Assembly: GCF_025060755.1 (NCBI RefSeq)
Contig: NZ_JANYUY010000060.1
Coordinates: forward strand, 1-46,521
Reading direction: 5' to 3'
Source of the DNA: Paenibacillus doosanensis
Lineage (GTDB): Bacteria > Bacillota > Bacilli > Paenibacillales > NBRC-103111
Length of the DNA: 46,521 bases
Shown here: in pieces, positions 1-9,321 of the stretch
How positions within the stretch are numbered: position 1 is the first letter of the stretch
How the letters are laid out: each line of letters opens with the position of its first letter
Notes under the pieces: generated by a model
What the model was told of the DNA's origin: nothing
Database searches by the model: none
Seen by the model: the letters and a program-made list of their open reading frames with translations, nothing else
Program-made: the position numbers and the translations under genes

Positions 1-1
1 T

Positions 2-76
2 GGGGAACAAGCGCCTCCATCTCGACCATTTGAAATAGTCGAGGTTGGGTGCCTTGGCGTTTGGAAACTAGCATAA
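2..76 (+). other. Possible 3' end of a coding region entering from the left edge
   Basis: The frame beginning at base 2 is open from the window edge to TAA at 74-76 and encodes 24 residues ending in VWKLA. It could be the C-terminus of an upstream gene, but so short a frame can also be chance. I do not recognise the peptide. A hairpin with arms CTCGAC and GTCGAG (about 23-45) lies inside it. Confidence 0.2.
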
Positions 77-219
77 GTTTTGGCCTCATTTCTCATCGAT
101 CAGTTCCATTTATTTTACCATTTCTATCGTGTCATGACTGTACAATGCCACTTTTTCACCACCCTTTTAAGAATCGCCGGAAAAACATAAGAAATACATA
201 AACAAGGAGAAGAGAGCAC
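77..219. other. Intergenic region ahead of the GH88 gene
   Basis: No convincing sigma-A promoter is visible. Bases 150-169 (ACTTTTTCACCACCCTTTTA) are identical to 29995-30014 and match 44136-44155 with one change, so a piece of a dispersed repeat lies just upstream of the first gene of the degradation cluster. The ribosome-binding site AAGGAG (about 205-210) belongs to the gene starting at 220. Confidence 0.5.
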
Positions 220-1356
220 ATGCCGGAGACGACGAATGAAATGTGGATTGACGATGCGTGGGAGAAGCTGGTTGCCAAGGTAGGGCAAACGAGCCGTACG
301 ATCGGCGCGGGCTTTCCCCATGTAGCCAAAGACGGGAAATACGATTGCACCGAGCCGAACGGATGGACCTCGGGCTTCTGGCCGGGACTGCTGTGGCTCA
401 TTTACCGGGATACCGGCAATGAGGAGCTGAAGCGGATCGCCGAGGAATGCGAGCGGAAGATGGACGTATGCATTGAAGAATATGCCCGCCTGCATCACGA
501 CGTCGGCTTTATGTGGAGCCTGACCTCGGTAGCCAATTACAAGCTGACGGGCAGCGCCGAATCGAAGCTGCGCGCGCTGAAGGTCGCCGCTTGGCTGGCG
601 AGCCGGTTTAATCTGCGGGGCGGCTTCATCCGCGCCTGGAACCAAAGCAACTGGGACAGCAAGGACGGCAATACCGGCTGGGCGATCATCGATTGCACGA
701 TGAATCTCAGCCTCTTGTTCTGGGCCTCGGAGCAAATTCAGGACCCACGGTTCAAGCATATTGCGGTGGAGCACGCCAATACGGTGCTCCGCGAATTTAT
801 CCGCGAGGACGGCTCCTGCTACCACATCGTGAACTTCGATCCGGAGACCGGCGAACGCGTCGGAGCGCTCGGAGGTCAGGGCTTCGCTCCCGAATCGGCT
901 TGGGCGCGCGGCACCGCATGGGCATTGTACGGCTTGGCTCTCTGCTACAGCTATACGAAGGACGACGCCTACTTGCAGGGGAGCAAAAAGGTCGCCCACT
1001 TCTTCCTGGCTAACCTGCCGGAAGACTTGGTGCCGTATTGGGATTTCCGGCTGACGGTCCAGGAGGGAGCTCCGCGAGACTCTTCAGCGGCAGCCATTGC
1101 CGCAAGCGGCCTGCTGCTGCTGGCCGACCTGCTGCCTGCGGAGGAAGGACGGCTCTACGGGACGGCGGCCCGGCGCATCCTGAAATCGCTGGCCGATCAT
1201 TACGCGATCTGGGATTTGAGCGACGAAGCGATTTTGCCGCATGGCACGGGCCATTTCCCGGCGAACAAAAACATCGATGTCGGCTTGATCTACGGCGACT
1301 ACTACTTCGCCGAGGCGCTGGCCAAGCTGCGCGGACAAACCGAGCTGTTCTGGTAG
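220..1356 (+). CDS. Unsaturated glucuronyl hydrolase, GH88 family
   Basis: Predicted to remove the 4,5-unsaturated uronic acid from the non-reducing end of oligosaccharides made by polysaccharide lyases, by hydration of the double bond. The 378-residue protein has no signal peptide, so it should work in the cytosol on imported oligosaccharides. The length matches characterised Bacillus GH88 enzymes (about 377 residues). Two aspartates in the right contexts, D94 (HHDVGFMW) and D158 (IIDCTMNL), correspond to the two catalytic Asp residues of the family. Trp- and Gly-rich segments of an alpha6/alpha6 barrel (GWTSGFWPG, ESAWARGTAWALYGLA) are visible. The ATG at 220 follows AAGGAG at good spacing. 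It is the first gene of a same-strand cluster with lyases and a sulfatase, 16 bp before the next gene. GH105 is the nearest alternative, but the motifs favour GH88. Confidence 0.92.
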   Translation: MPETTNEMWIDDAWEKLVAKVGQTSRTIGAGFPHVAKDGKYDCTEPNGWTSGFWPGLLWLIYRDTGNEELKRIAEECERKMDVCIEEYARLHHDVGFMWSLTSVANYKLTGSAESKLRALKVAAWLASRFNLRGGFIRAWNQSNWDSKDGNTGWAIIDCTMNLSLLFWASEQIQDPRFKHIAVEHANTVLREFIREDGSCYHIVNFDPETGERVGALGGQGFAPESAWARGTAWALYGLALCYSYTKDDAYLQGSKKVAHFFLANLPEDLVPYWDFRLTVQEGAPRDSSAAAIAASGLLLLADLLPAEEGRLYGTAARRILKSLADHYAIWDLSDEAILPHGTGHFPANKNIDVGLIYGDYYFAEALAKLRGQTELFW

Positions 1357-1372
1357 AAGGGGAGAGCGGGCT

Positions 1373-3448
1373 ATGCGGATTCCCAAGCCATGGAGCCGTC
1401 TCATTGCCCTTACGCTGCTTGTGTGCATAGCGGCGGTCGCACCGGCCTGTTCGGACGAGGCCGCTCAGAGCGCCAAGCCGCCTACGGAACAGAGCGCTTC
1501 GCCGTCCAAGCCGGATAGCGCGGAGGCGGCGAAGACGCTGAAGGGCTCGGAACCGAGCCCCGCCGATTTCAAGCCGTACGCCGGCGCGCCCCCTAGCGCG
1601 ATGCAGATTATAGCCGATCTTCGGCAGCACAATCCGCAGCAGCAGCATCCGAGATTGTTCGCGACGGCGGATACGTTCATCCGGCTGCAGGAAGGCGTGA
1701 AGAGCGACCCTCTGCTGCGCAAATGGTACGGCGACCTGCGGAAGGCCGCCGACAAAACGCTGACGAAGCCGGTCGGCGCTTACGAAACTCCGGACGGCCG
1801 GCGAATGCTGTCCGCCAGAGACGCGAGGCCGGTCATTGAGCAGAACGCGATGATGTTTCGGCTCAGCGGCGACGACAAATATGCGAAGCGGGCTATCGAG
1901 GAGATGATGGCGCTGGCCGCTTTTCCCGATTGGAACGATAAGAAGGAGTTTCTTAATACCGCCGAAATAACGGCGGGCATGGGAATCGGCTACGATTGGC
2001 TCTACGAGCGATTGACGCAAGAGCAGCGGGACACTATCCGTCAGGCGATGGTCGACAAAGGGCTGCAAAAGGCGCTCGACGCCCATAACAACAAGGCATG
2101 GTGGAGCGTCAGAACCGATCCGGTGAACAACTGGAGCGCCGTCTGCAACGGCGGCATCATCGTCGGGGCGCTCGCGATCGGCGATGAAGAGCCGGTGCAA
2201 GCGCTCGCCGGGGACATTATCGCCAGATCCCTGCAATCGGTGCAGAACATTATTTTAAGCCATTGGGAGCCCGACGGCGGATGGAGCGAAGGCCCCGGAT
2301 ACTGGCGTTACATGATGGAATATACGGTAAGTTATATGGCGGCGCTGCAAAGCTCGCTCGGTACGACCTACGGTCATGCCGAGACGCCCGGACTGCATAA
2401 GACCGCCTATTTTCCGATCTATACGACCGGCCCGCAGGGCACGTTCAACTTCGCCGACAGCGACAGCGGCAAGATGAAGATTCCGGAGCTGTTCTGGCTG
2501 GCCAAGGCGACGAACGATCCCATGCTGGCGGAACGAAGAATCGCCATGATGGAGGACGCCAAGCAGAACGGCGGCGTATACGATCTGCTCTGGTACGATC
2601 CGCAGTTCCGCGAAGCGGGTGCGACGCTGCCTGCGGATCAATATTACCGCGACGCCGAGGTCGTCACGATGCGCAGCAAGTGGGACGATCCGGCGGCCGC
2701 TTTCGTCGGCTTCAAGGCGGGCACGGCAATTGCGAGCCATTCCCATTCGGATACGGGGGAATTCGTGTTCCATGCGGACGGCATCCAGTGGGCGATAGAT
2801 CCGGGCAAGGAGGATTACAATCTCAAGGGCTACTTCGAATACGACAAAGAGCGGTACACCTATTACCGACTGAAGCCGGAAGGTCATAACACGCTGGTGA
2901 TCAATCCGGATAAGCAGTTTCAGCAAATCCCGACGGCGATGAGCCGGATCGCCGCCTACGATTCCAAACCGCAGGGAGCTTATGCCATTGCCGACATGCA
3001 GCCGGCTTATGCGCGCAATGCCGACACTGCGAAGCGAGGCGTCATGTTTGCGGACCGCAAACGACTGATCGTCGAGGATGAGATCGAGAACAAGGCGCCG
3101 TCCACCGTTTGGTGGTTTATGCATACGAAGGCGTCCGTCCAGATCGCGGAAGACGGCCGTTCGGCTCTGCTCAGCCAGAACGGCAAACGGCTCAGCGTCC
3201 GCATGGTGTTCCCGCCCGGAGATGAACCGGCCGGCGCGGTCTTCCAGGTGATGGATGCCAAGCCGCTGCCCGAGTCGGACAATCCGAAGGGGCAGACGCC
3301 GAACAACGGCATCCGCAAGCTGGCCGTCAAGCTGGACGGCGTAACCGCCATGCGTATGGCCGTTGAGCTGACGCCGCTGGCCGCAGGAGAGTCAGTTCCC
3401 GCCGAGCCGGGGCGCTATGTCCCGCTTGCCGAATGGTCGCTGCGTTAA
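1373..3448 (+). CDS. Exported heparinase II/III-like polysaccharide lyase (putative lipoprotein)
   Basis: A 691-residue protein with an N-terminal hydrophobic signal (about residues 9-25) ending in APAC, a weak lipobox with Cys26, followed by a Ser/Pro/Ala-rich linker to about residue 65, as in surface lipoproteins. The body is an alpha/alpha toroid plus beta-sandwich heparinase II/III architecture: NNWSAVCNGG in the helical domain, GWSEGPGYW with the candidate catalytic Tyr310, and SHSHSDTG with His456/His458 opening the C-terminal beta domain. These motifs fit PL12/PL15/PL21-type lyases that beta-eliminate uronate-containing polymers. The start ATG at 1373 has GGGGAGAG upstream. The gene follows GH88 by 16 bp, so the two are probably cotranscribed. 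Exact substrate (heparan, chondroitin, alginate or another glycuronan) cannot be read from sequence. Confidence 0.85.
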   Translation: MRIPKPWSRLIALTLLVCIAAVAPACSDEAAQSAKPPTEQSASPSKPDSAEAAKTLKGSEPSPADFKPYAGAPPSAMQIIADLRQHNPQQQHPRLFATADTFIRLQEGVKSDPLLRKWYGDLRKAADKTLTKPVGAYETPDGRRMLSARDARPVIEQNAMMFRLSGDDKYAKRAIEEMMALAAFPDWNDKKEFLNTAEITAGMGIGYDWLYERLTQEQRDTIRQAMVDKGLQKALDAHNNKAWWSVRTDPVNNWSAVCNGGIIVGALAIGDEEPVQALAGDIIARSLQSVQNIILSHWEPDGGWSEGPGYWRYMMEYTVSYMAALQSSLGTTYGHAETPGLHKTAYFPIYTTGPQGTFNFADSDSGKMKIPELFWLAKATNDPMLAERRIAMMEDAKQNGGVYDLLWYDPQFREAGATLPADQYYRDAEVVTMRSKWDDPAAAFVGFKAGTAIASHSHSDTGEFVFHADGIQWAIDPGKEDYNLKGYFEYDKERYTYYRLKPEGHNTLVINPDKQFQQIPTAMSRIAAYDSKPQGAYAIADMQPAYARNADTAKRGVMFADRKRLIVEDEIENKAPSTVWWFMHTKASVQIAEDGRSALLSQNGKRLSVRMVFPPGDEPAGAVFQVMDAKPLPESDNPKGQTPNNGIRKLAVKLDGVTAMRMAVELTPLAAGESVPAEPGRYVPLAEWSLR

Positions 3449-3671
3449 CCGGAAGGCTGCACTAGAAGAAGTGTCCCGGTTTGCGGCCCTTAAGCGGCGA
3501 AGGACGGAACGGGCGCGGCAATCCGAAGCCCTGCCCTGCTCCCGTTCTGGACGCCTGCCGGGACGATAAGGCGAAATCGATTGTCGCGTGCATTCATTTA
3601 TTAGGAAACGGGAAGCTTTCTTAACCGACAGCCGTATGCTTCAAAAAAAGCGTAAATAGGGGGTCTTTCTG

Positions 3672-4982
3672 GTGAAGAAGAATGTATTGATACCGTGCTT
3701 GCTCTGTTTGGCGGCGGCTTTATCCGGATGCAGCAGCGATAAGGCGGGCGAAGCGCCCAAGCCGGCCGAGACGAACGAGAAAATCAATCTGGTCGTATAC
3801 AGCTACAGCTCGGGCATTCAGGATTCGGAATTTCAGAAATTTTTCGTCGAGCCGGTGCAAAAAAAATACCCGAATATTACTATGCAGCTCGTTTCACGCA
3901 ATGGAGACAAGGATACGCCCGAGCAGATCATTGCGTCCGGCAATTTGCCCGATTTGATACTGACCAGCAACGTTTACATCGGTATGTTCAACAAGCTGGG
4001 GCTCGGCATGGATTTGAACGGACTGGCGAAGAAAAACAACCTCGATCTGGGCAAGTTCGATCCGGTCGGCATGGATGCGATCAAACAATTCGGCGACAAC
4101 GGGGAAATATACGCTCTCCCGTTCTCAATGAACTACGGCTTGATGATTTACAACAAAGATATTTTCGATAAATTCGGGGTGGAATACCCGCAGGACGGCA
4201 TGACCTGGGATCAGGCGATCGAGCTAGCCAAGAAGCTGACGCGCAAGGAAGACGGAGTACAGTATATCGGTATCGATCCGGACTACCCGGAAAACCTCAC
4301 CAGACAGTATTCGCTCCCGTATGTGGACGAAAAGGAAGAGAAGCCGCTCATTAATACGGCGGGTTACAAGACCGCTTTTTCCAAGCTGAAAGCGATGTAC
4401 GAAATTCCCGGCTTTATCGGCGAGAAAAATAAATTTATGTACACCTCGAACGGCTTTTTCAAGGATCGCATTCTAGCCATGTATCCGGTGTGGGGAGACG
4501 GCGTCGTCGGCACGATCGAAGATATGGCGCAGCAGGGCAAACCGCTGAACTGGGACATGGTCACGTATCCGAGCTTCGAAGACCGTCCCGGCATAGGCAA
4601 GCCCGTCGACCTGCATCTGATGATGCTGTCTCCGCAGAGCAAGCATCAGGAGGAAGCCTTCAAGGTGATGTCCACTCTGGTGTCGGATGACGCGCAGATT
4701 GCGATGAACAAGACCGGGCGCATGACTTCCTTGAACAACGATGAGGTGAAGAAGACCTACGCTTCCGAGCTGAAAGGCTTCCAGGGCAAAAATGTGCAGG
4801 CCGTGTTCAAGCTGAAGCAGGCCGCTATCGTGAAGCCGACCGACTACGATCTGCCGTTCAAGCAGCTGATCCGCGAAGGGGCGAAGGATATGGCGCAAAA
4901 CAATAAGGATGTCAATACCGTGCTCAGGGAAGTTCAGGAAAAGGCCGAAAAAGCGATGACGGAGATTAAAAACGCCAAATGA
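3672..4982 (+). CDS. ABC-transporter solute-binding lipoprotein, family 1 type (paralogue 1 of 3)
   Basis: A 436-residue lipoprotein with a clear lipobox LSGC (Cys20). It is a sugar-type extracellular solute-binding protein that would capture an oligosaccharide and hand it to a MalFG-like permease. The block YNKDIFDKFGVEYPQDGMTW (about residues 159-178) recurs nearly unchanged in the proteins at 12381 and 15138, showing that the three are paralogues. A GTG start is used at 3672, a few bases after AGGGGG. The preceding 223-bp gap contains no clear promoter or terminator. No permease or ATPase gene of the matching class is in this window, so the partner must be encoded elsewhere or upstream. 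Neighbouring lyases suggest a uronate-containing ligand, which is inference. Confidence 0.88.
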   Translation: MKKNVLIPCLLCLAAALSGCSSDKAGEAPKPAETNEKINLVVYSYSSGIQDSEFQKFFVEPVQKKYPNITMQLVSRNGDKDTPEQIIASGNLPDLILTSNVYIGMFNKLGLGMDLNGLAKKNNLDLGKFDPVGMDAIKQFGDNGEIYALPFSMNYGLMIYNKDIFDKFGVEYPQDGMTWDQAIELAKKLTRKEDGVQYIGIDPDYPENLTRQYSLPYVDEKEEKPLINTAGYKTAFSKLKAMYEIPGFIGEKNKFMYTSNGFFKDRILAMYPVWGDGVVGTIEDMAQQGKPLNWDMVTYPSFEDRPGIGKPVDLHLMMLSPQSKHQEEAFKVMSTLVSDDAQIAMNKTGRMTSLNNDEVKKTYASELKGFQGKNVQAVFKLKQAAIVKPTDYDLPFKQLIREGAKDMAQNNKDVNTVLREVQEKAEKAMTEIKNAK

Positions 4983-5030
4983 CGGCAGATGAAGCCGAAG
5001 TTCATGATTGAAAAATAGGAGGCGCTAGCG

Positions 5031-7340
5031 ATGTATCCAAAACCGCCGCATAAGCCGCCGCAGGAACATCCCCGTTTGCTGCTGCGCAGCCGGGATATGC
5101 CGGGTCTTAGAGAGAAGCGGACGAAGCCGGAAATGAAGCAGGTATGGGAGCGGCTCATGTATTTCAGCCAAGTTGACATCCGGGAAGCCGCATCGGGCGA
5201 TACGCCCGAAGACGTTTATTTGATCGAAGCCAACGCCCTTATGTATGTGCTAGACGATGACCGGGAAGCCGGACAGCGGGCAAAGGAGCTCGCGCTCTCT
5301 TGCATTACGAAATCATTTAACCCGAATTTCCAGGATATTTCCCGGGCTATCGGCAGGCTGATGCTGGCTGCGGCCGTCGTGTACGACTGGTGCAGAGAGC
5401 TGCTGAGCGACGAGGATCGGCAGTTTATGATCGTCCACTTCAAACGGCTGGCGCATATGCTCGAATGCGGGTTTCCGCCGAAGAAGGAAGGCTCGATCGT
5501 CGGCCATACGAGCGAATGGATGCTGATGCGCGATCTGATCGGCACCGGCATCGCGATCTATGACGAAGATCCGGAGCTGTACGATGTGGCGGCGGGCCGC
5601 TTCTATGCCGAGATGGTGCCGGCGCGCAATTTCTTCTATCCTTCCGGCTGGCATCATCAGGGCGACAATTACGGCGCTTACCGTTATCAGGCCGAGCTGT
5701 ACGCGACGTGGATTTTGGACCGGATGGGCGCGGGCAATCCGTACGACCCTTCGCAGGAGGAAGTCGGCTATCAATGGATTTACACCCGCAGGCCGGACGG
5801 CAAGCTGCTGCGCGACGGGGACAGCGACAATCCGCTGTATGCGGAGCATCAATACATCAAGCTGTTTCCGCTCGTTTATCTGATGGCCGGCAGCTACTAC
5901 GGCAATCCGTACTTTATCGATCAGCAGTTCCGCGAATTCGAGACGATTCCGGATATGTACGTGTTTCACGCCTTCTTGTTCTACAATCCCGACGTCGGCC
6001 CGAAATCGGTGAAGGAGCTTCCGCTGACCCGCTATTTCGGCTCGCCGGCGGGCATTATGATCGCCCGGACCGGCTGGGACGAGGGGATGGACCGCGCTTC
6101 GTCCGCCGTCGTGGCCGAAATGCGCATCGGGGAGTACCAGTACAACAACCATCAGCATCTGGACGCGGGGGCGTTCCAGCTGTACTACAAAGGCTACTTA
6201 GCCATAGATTCGGGCATTTACAAAGGCTCGTCGGGCAAATATCATTCACCGCATAACAAATATTATTTTAAGCGGTCGATCGCTCATAATACGGTGCTCG
6301 TTTACGATCCGGATGAGCTGAAGCAGTATCCTTACGTTAAGGACGGCGGCCTGGTCTGGCCGAATGTTAACGACGGGGGCCAGCGTTGGCCGAACGAAGG
6401 GCGTCCGCCGCTTACGCTGGACGATCTGCTGAACAAGGATTTCAAGCGGGGCGAAGCGCTGGCTCATGCCTGCGGACCCGATCCGGTGCAGCCGGATTAC
6501 TCCTATCTCAAAGGCGACATTACGGCGGCCTATTCCGCCAAGATGAAGCAGTTCCAGCGCTCCTTCCTGTTTCTGAATTTCAAGGATGCGGATCATCCGG
6601 CGGCGCTCATCGTCTTCGACCGCGTCGTGTCGGCGAACGCCGAGTTCAAAAAGTATTGGCTGCTGCACAGCGTGGAGGAGCCCCAAGTGAGCGGCTCGCG
6701 CACCGTCGTCTCCCGCAGCGAAGACGGCTACAACGGCCAGTTGATCAACGATACGCTGCTGCCGGAGCCGGACAATGTGGACATCGTTCCCGTCGGCGGG
6801 CCGGGCAAGGAGTTCTGGGTGTTCGGCACCAACTACGTCAACGATTTCCCGAGCACGAAGGAGCAGGGGGCATGGCGCATTGAAGCGAGCCCGCGCACGC
6901 CGTCCGAGCAGGATTTGTTCTTGAACGTGATGCAGGTGAAAGATATCGGCGGGCCGGCTCCTTTGGCGACCGCGAAGGTCGAGACGGAGCAGCTTGTCGG
7001 GGCGGCGATCGGGAATTGGACGGTCTATTTCAGCAAAAGCGGTCTTCGGCTAAGCGAAGAGCTGATCATCCCGATGCCGGAGGACCGCTGCGTAGCGGCA
7101 AGCTCGGGCGGGGCTGCGGATGATGCCGGAGCAACCGGCGGCCGTGAGTGCCTGATCGCCGATTTGGCGCCCGGGACGTGGACCGTCGAGATAGCGGGCT
7201 GTCCCGCCGCCAGGCACGAGGTTGCGGAAGAAGCCGGAGTGCTTCATCTGCCGGGAGCATCAGCAGCCATGCGTCTTATTCCGCCGCCAGCCGGGCGGAG
7301 CACGGTTAAGAACAATGGAGAGGATGAAGCTGAGGCATGA
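5031..7340 (+). CDS. Heparinase II/III-family protein, heparinase II (PL21)-like
   Basis: A 769-residue protein without a signal peptide. Its size is close to Pedobacter heparinase II (about 770 residues), and it carries similar landmarks: WHHQGDNY (residues 207-214) in the helical domain and NNHQHLDAGAFQLYYKG (His374, His376) at the start of the beta-sandwich, followed by YYFKRSIAHNTVLVYDP. In heparinase II, His and Tyr residues in these regions act in beta-elimination. The missing leader suggests that it cleaves imported, partly degraded oligosaccharides in the cytosol. The start ATG 5031 follows ATAGGAGG. Its stop overlaps the start of the next gene by 4 bp, implying translational coupling. 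The C-terminal 60 residues are Ala/Gly/Pro-rich and less conserved-looking. Substrate is inferred from the family only. Confidence 0.85.
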   Translation: MYPKPPHKPPQEHPRLLLRSRDMPGLREKRTKPEMKQVWERLMYFSQVDIREAASGDTPEDVYLIEANALMYVLDDDREAGQRAKELALSCITKSFNPNFQDISRAIGRLMLAAAVVYDWCRELLSDEDRQFMIVHFKRLAHMLECGFPPKKEGSIVGHTSEWMLMRDLIGTGIAIYDEDPELYDVAAGRFYAEMVPARNFFYPSGWHHQGDNYGAYRYQAELYATWILDRMGAGNPYDPSQEEVGYQWIYTRRPDGKLLRDGDSDNPLYAEHQYIKLFPLVYLMAGSYYGNPYFIDQQFREFETIPDMYVFHAFLFYNPDVGPKSVKELPLTRYFGSPAGIMIARTGWDEGMDRASSAVVAEMRIGEYQYNNHQHLDAGAFQLYYKGYLAIDSGIYKGSSGKYHSPHNKYYFKRSIAHNTVLVYDPDELKQYPYVKDGGLVWPNVNDGGQRWPNEGRPPLTLDDLLNKDFKRGEALAHACGPDPVQPDYSYLKGDITAAYSAKMKQFQRSFLFLNFKDADHPAALIVFDRVVSANAEFKKYWLLHSVEEPQVSGSRTVVSRSEDGYNGQLINDTLLPEPDNVDIVPVGGPGKEFWVFGTNYVNDFPSTKEQGAWRIEASPRTPSEQDLFLNVMQVKDIGGPAPLATAKVETEQLVGAAIGNWTVYFSKSGLRLSEELIIPMPEDRCVAASSGGAADDAGATGGRECLIADLAPGTWTVEIAGCPAARHEVAEEAGVLHLPGASAAMRLIPPPAGRSTVKNNGEDEAEA

Positions 7341-9232
7341 TCAAGCTTAGCGAGTTGTTCGGCGCAGAGGAGCTTGGAGCGATACTGTTATCCCGCGACA
7401 GCTGCCGCCCATATCCCGATGCGGAGCAACGGGACGAATGGGAGAAGCTCCCGCCGGAGCTGCGCCGATCGGTCATTGCCGAGGGAGAGCGCTATCTCGG
7501 CTGCGCCTGGCCGGCGCTTACGGCGACGATGTATAGAGAATTTCTGCAAAACGGCAACCGCACGCGTTATGACGGACCGTATCATCTGCGCAGACGCGCG
7601 GTGACCAGTCTCGCATTAGCGGAATGCGTGGAGAACGAGGGACGGTTTATGAACGACCTGATCGACGGCATCTGGCTGATCAGCGAAGAGTCGAACTGGG
7701 TCATCTCCGCGCACAACCGGATGTTTCAGGGGCGTTATCCCGACTTGCCCGATGCGGCCGCCCAGCCGGGCATCGATCTGTTCGCGGCCGAGACCGGCAA
7801 CTTGTTCGCCTGGCTGCATTACTTGCTCCGGCCGGCGTTCGACCGGGTCAATCCGCTGATCGGCGAGCGGCTGCTCATGGAGCTGCGCCGCCGCATTCTC
7901 GATCCTTACCTGCAGCGGGACGACTGCTGGTGGATGGGGCTTACGGAGCGGGAGAAGCGGCTGAACAACTGGACGCCGTGGTGCACCTCGAACTGCCTGA
8001 GCGCCTTCCTGCTTGCCGAGGAGGACGGAGAAAGACGGCTTCAAGCGGTGCGGAAGGCGCTTGCGGGTCTCGATCGGTACCTCTCGATGCATCCGGCCGA
8101 CGGCGGCTGCGATGAAGGGCCCGGGTACTGGAATAAGGCCGGAGGCTCGCTATTTGACTGTCTGGAGCTGCTGTATATGGCTACTGGAGGGCAATTCAAC
8201 GTATATGATGAGCCGCTCATTCAAAATATCGGGCGCTACATCTATAAGGTTCATATTCATGACCGCTATTATCTTAATTTTGCCGACGGCCCGCACCGGA
8301 TCACGGTGGAGGAAGATGTCGTGTACCGCTTCGGGAAGCGGATCGGCGACGACAATATGATGGCGCTGGGGACGGCCGTTCACCAGATGCTGCGCACCGA
8401 CGGATGGAAGAACATGAAGTTTTTGTCGTTCCTGCGCGTGCTGCCGGCGCTGTTCCACTACGATGTCATCGAGAACGACCGACGTCCGCTGACCTACCGG
8501 CGCGATATGTGGATGGACGGAATTCAAGTGATGGCCGCTCGGGAGACGGACTCCCCGGATCGCGGTCTGTATGCCGCCATGAAGGGCGGACACAATCAGG
8601 AAAGCCACAATCATAACGATGTCGGGCATTTCGTCGTCTATGCCGACGGCTTGCCGGTATTGATCGATGTCGGGGTCGAGGAGTATACCGCCAAGACGTT
8701 CAGCTCCGAACGCTACGACATATGGACGATGCAATCCGGCTACCACAGCTTGCCGACGCTGAACGGATCGATGCAGCGGGACGGCCGCGAATACCGGGCG
8801 TCGTCCGCGCATTACGAGGCTTCCGCGGAAGGCTCGCAGCTGACGCTGGACATCGCTTCCGCTTACCCGCCGGAAGCGGGCGTCGTTTCCTGGCGGCGCC
8901 GCTGCCGGTTGGAGCGGATGCCGCAGCCGCTGGTCGAGCTTGAGGAGCGTTACGCATTCGCCGATTCCGCTGCCTGCCGGTTCACGCTCCACTTCATGAC
9001 CTGCTGCTTGCCGGACGCGGATAATGCCGGCGTCATGGCCTTCTACCGCGATGGACGCAAAGCGCTCGTGATGGAATACGACGCCGGCGCGTTTACGGCA
9101 TCTGCGGAGGCGATCGCGCTGGAGGACAAGAAGCTGCGCAATTCCTGGGGAGAGAAGCTGTACCGGATCGTTCTCACCCCTGTGAGGCAGGAGCGGGAAG
9201 GCGGGCATATCATCCGATTCCGTCAGCCTTAG
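7337..9232 (+). CDS. Heparinase II/III-family lyase-like protein, cytosolic
   Basis: A 631-residue protein, ATG at 7337 overlapping the previous stop (ATGA), so it is almost certainly translated together with the PL21-like gene. Conserved marks are DGGCDEGPGYWNKAGG (candidate catalytic Tyr264) and QESHNHNDVGHFVVYADG (His424, His426), which are the toroid and beta-sandwich signatures of the heparinase II/III superfamily. NNWTPWCTSN in the helical domain parallels the NNW..C motif of the exported homologue at 1373. No signal peptide is present. Despite a common fold the three heparinase-like proteins of the cluster are quite different from each other, which suggests different linkages rather than simple duplication. 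A hairpin with a T-rich tail follows at 9254. Confidence 0.83.
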   Translation: MIKLSELFGAEELGAILLSRDSCRPYPDAEQRDEWEKLPPELRRSVIAEGERYLGCAWPALTATMYREFLQNGNRTRYDGPYHLRRRAVTSLALAECVENEGRFMNDLIDGIWLISEESNWVISAHNRMFQGRYPDLPDAAAQPGIDLFAAETGNLFAWLHYLLRPAFDRVNPLIGERLLMELRRRILDPYLQRDDCWWMGLTEREKRLNNWTPWCTSNCLSAFLLAEEDGERRLQAVRKALAGLDRYLSMHPADGGCDEGPGYWNKAGGSLFDCLELLYMATGGQFNVYDEPLIQNIGRYIYKVHIHDRYYLNFADGPHRITVEEDVVYRFGKRIGDDNMMALGTAVHQMLRTDGWKNMKFLSFLRVLPALFHYDVIENDRRPLTYRRDMWMDGIQVMAARETDSPDRGLYAAMKGGHNQESHNHNDVGHFVVYADGLPVLIDVGVEEYTAKTFSSERYDIWTMQSGYHSLPTLNGSMQRDGREYRASSAHYEASAEGSQLTLDIASAYPPEAGVVSWRRRCRLERMPQPLVELEERYAFADSAACRFTLHFMTCCLPDADNAGVMAFYRDGRKALVMEYDAGAFTASAEAIALEDKKLRNSWGEKLYRIVLTPVRQEREGGHIIRFRQP

Positions 9233-9253
9233 AATTCGGGCGGTCGGCAAGCC

Positions 9254-9291
9254 GGAGACGTTCTGCGCCGGGCGCCGTCTCCATTTTACTT
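9254..9291 (+). terminator. Possible internal intrinsic terminator
   Basis: GGAGACG (9254-9260) pairs with CGTCTCC (9276-9282), followed by ATTTTACTT. The T-tract is weak, so it may only reduce transcription into the DUF3604 gene rather than end it. Confidence 0.45.
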
Positions 9292-9321
9292 CCACCATAC
9301 AAATAGGAGAGGATCATACTT

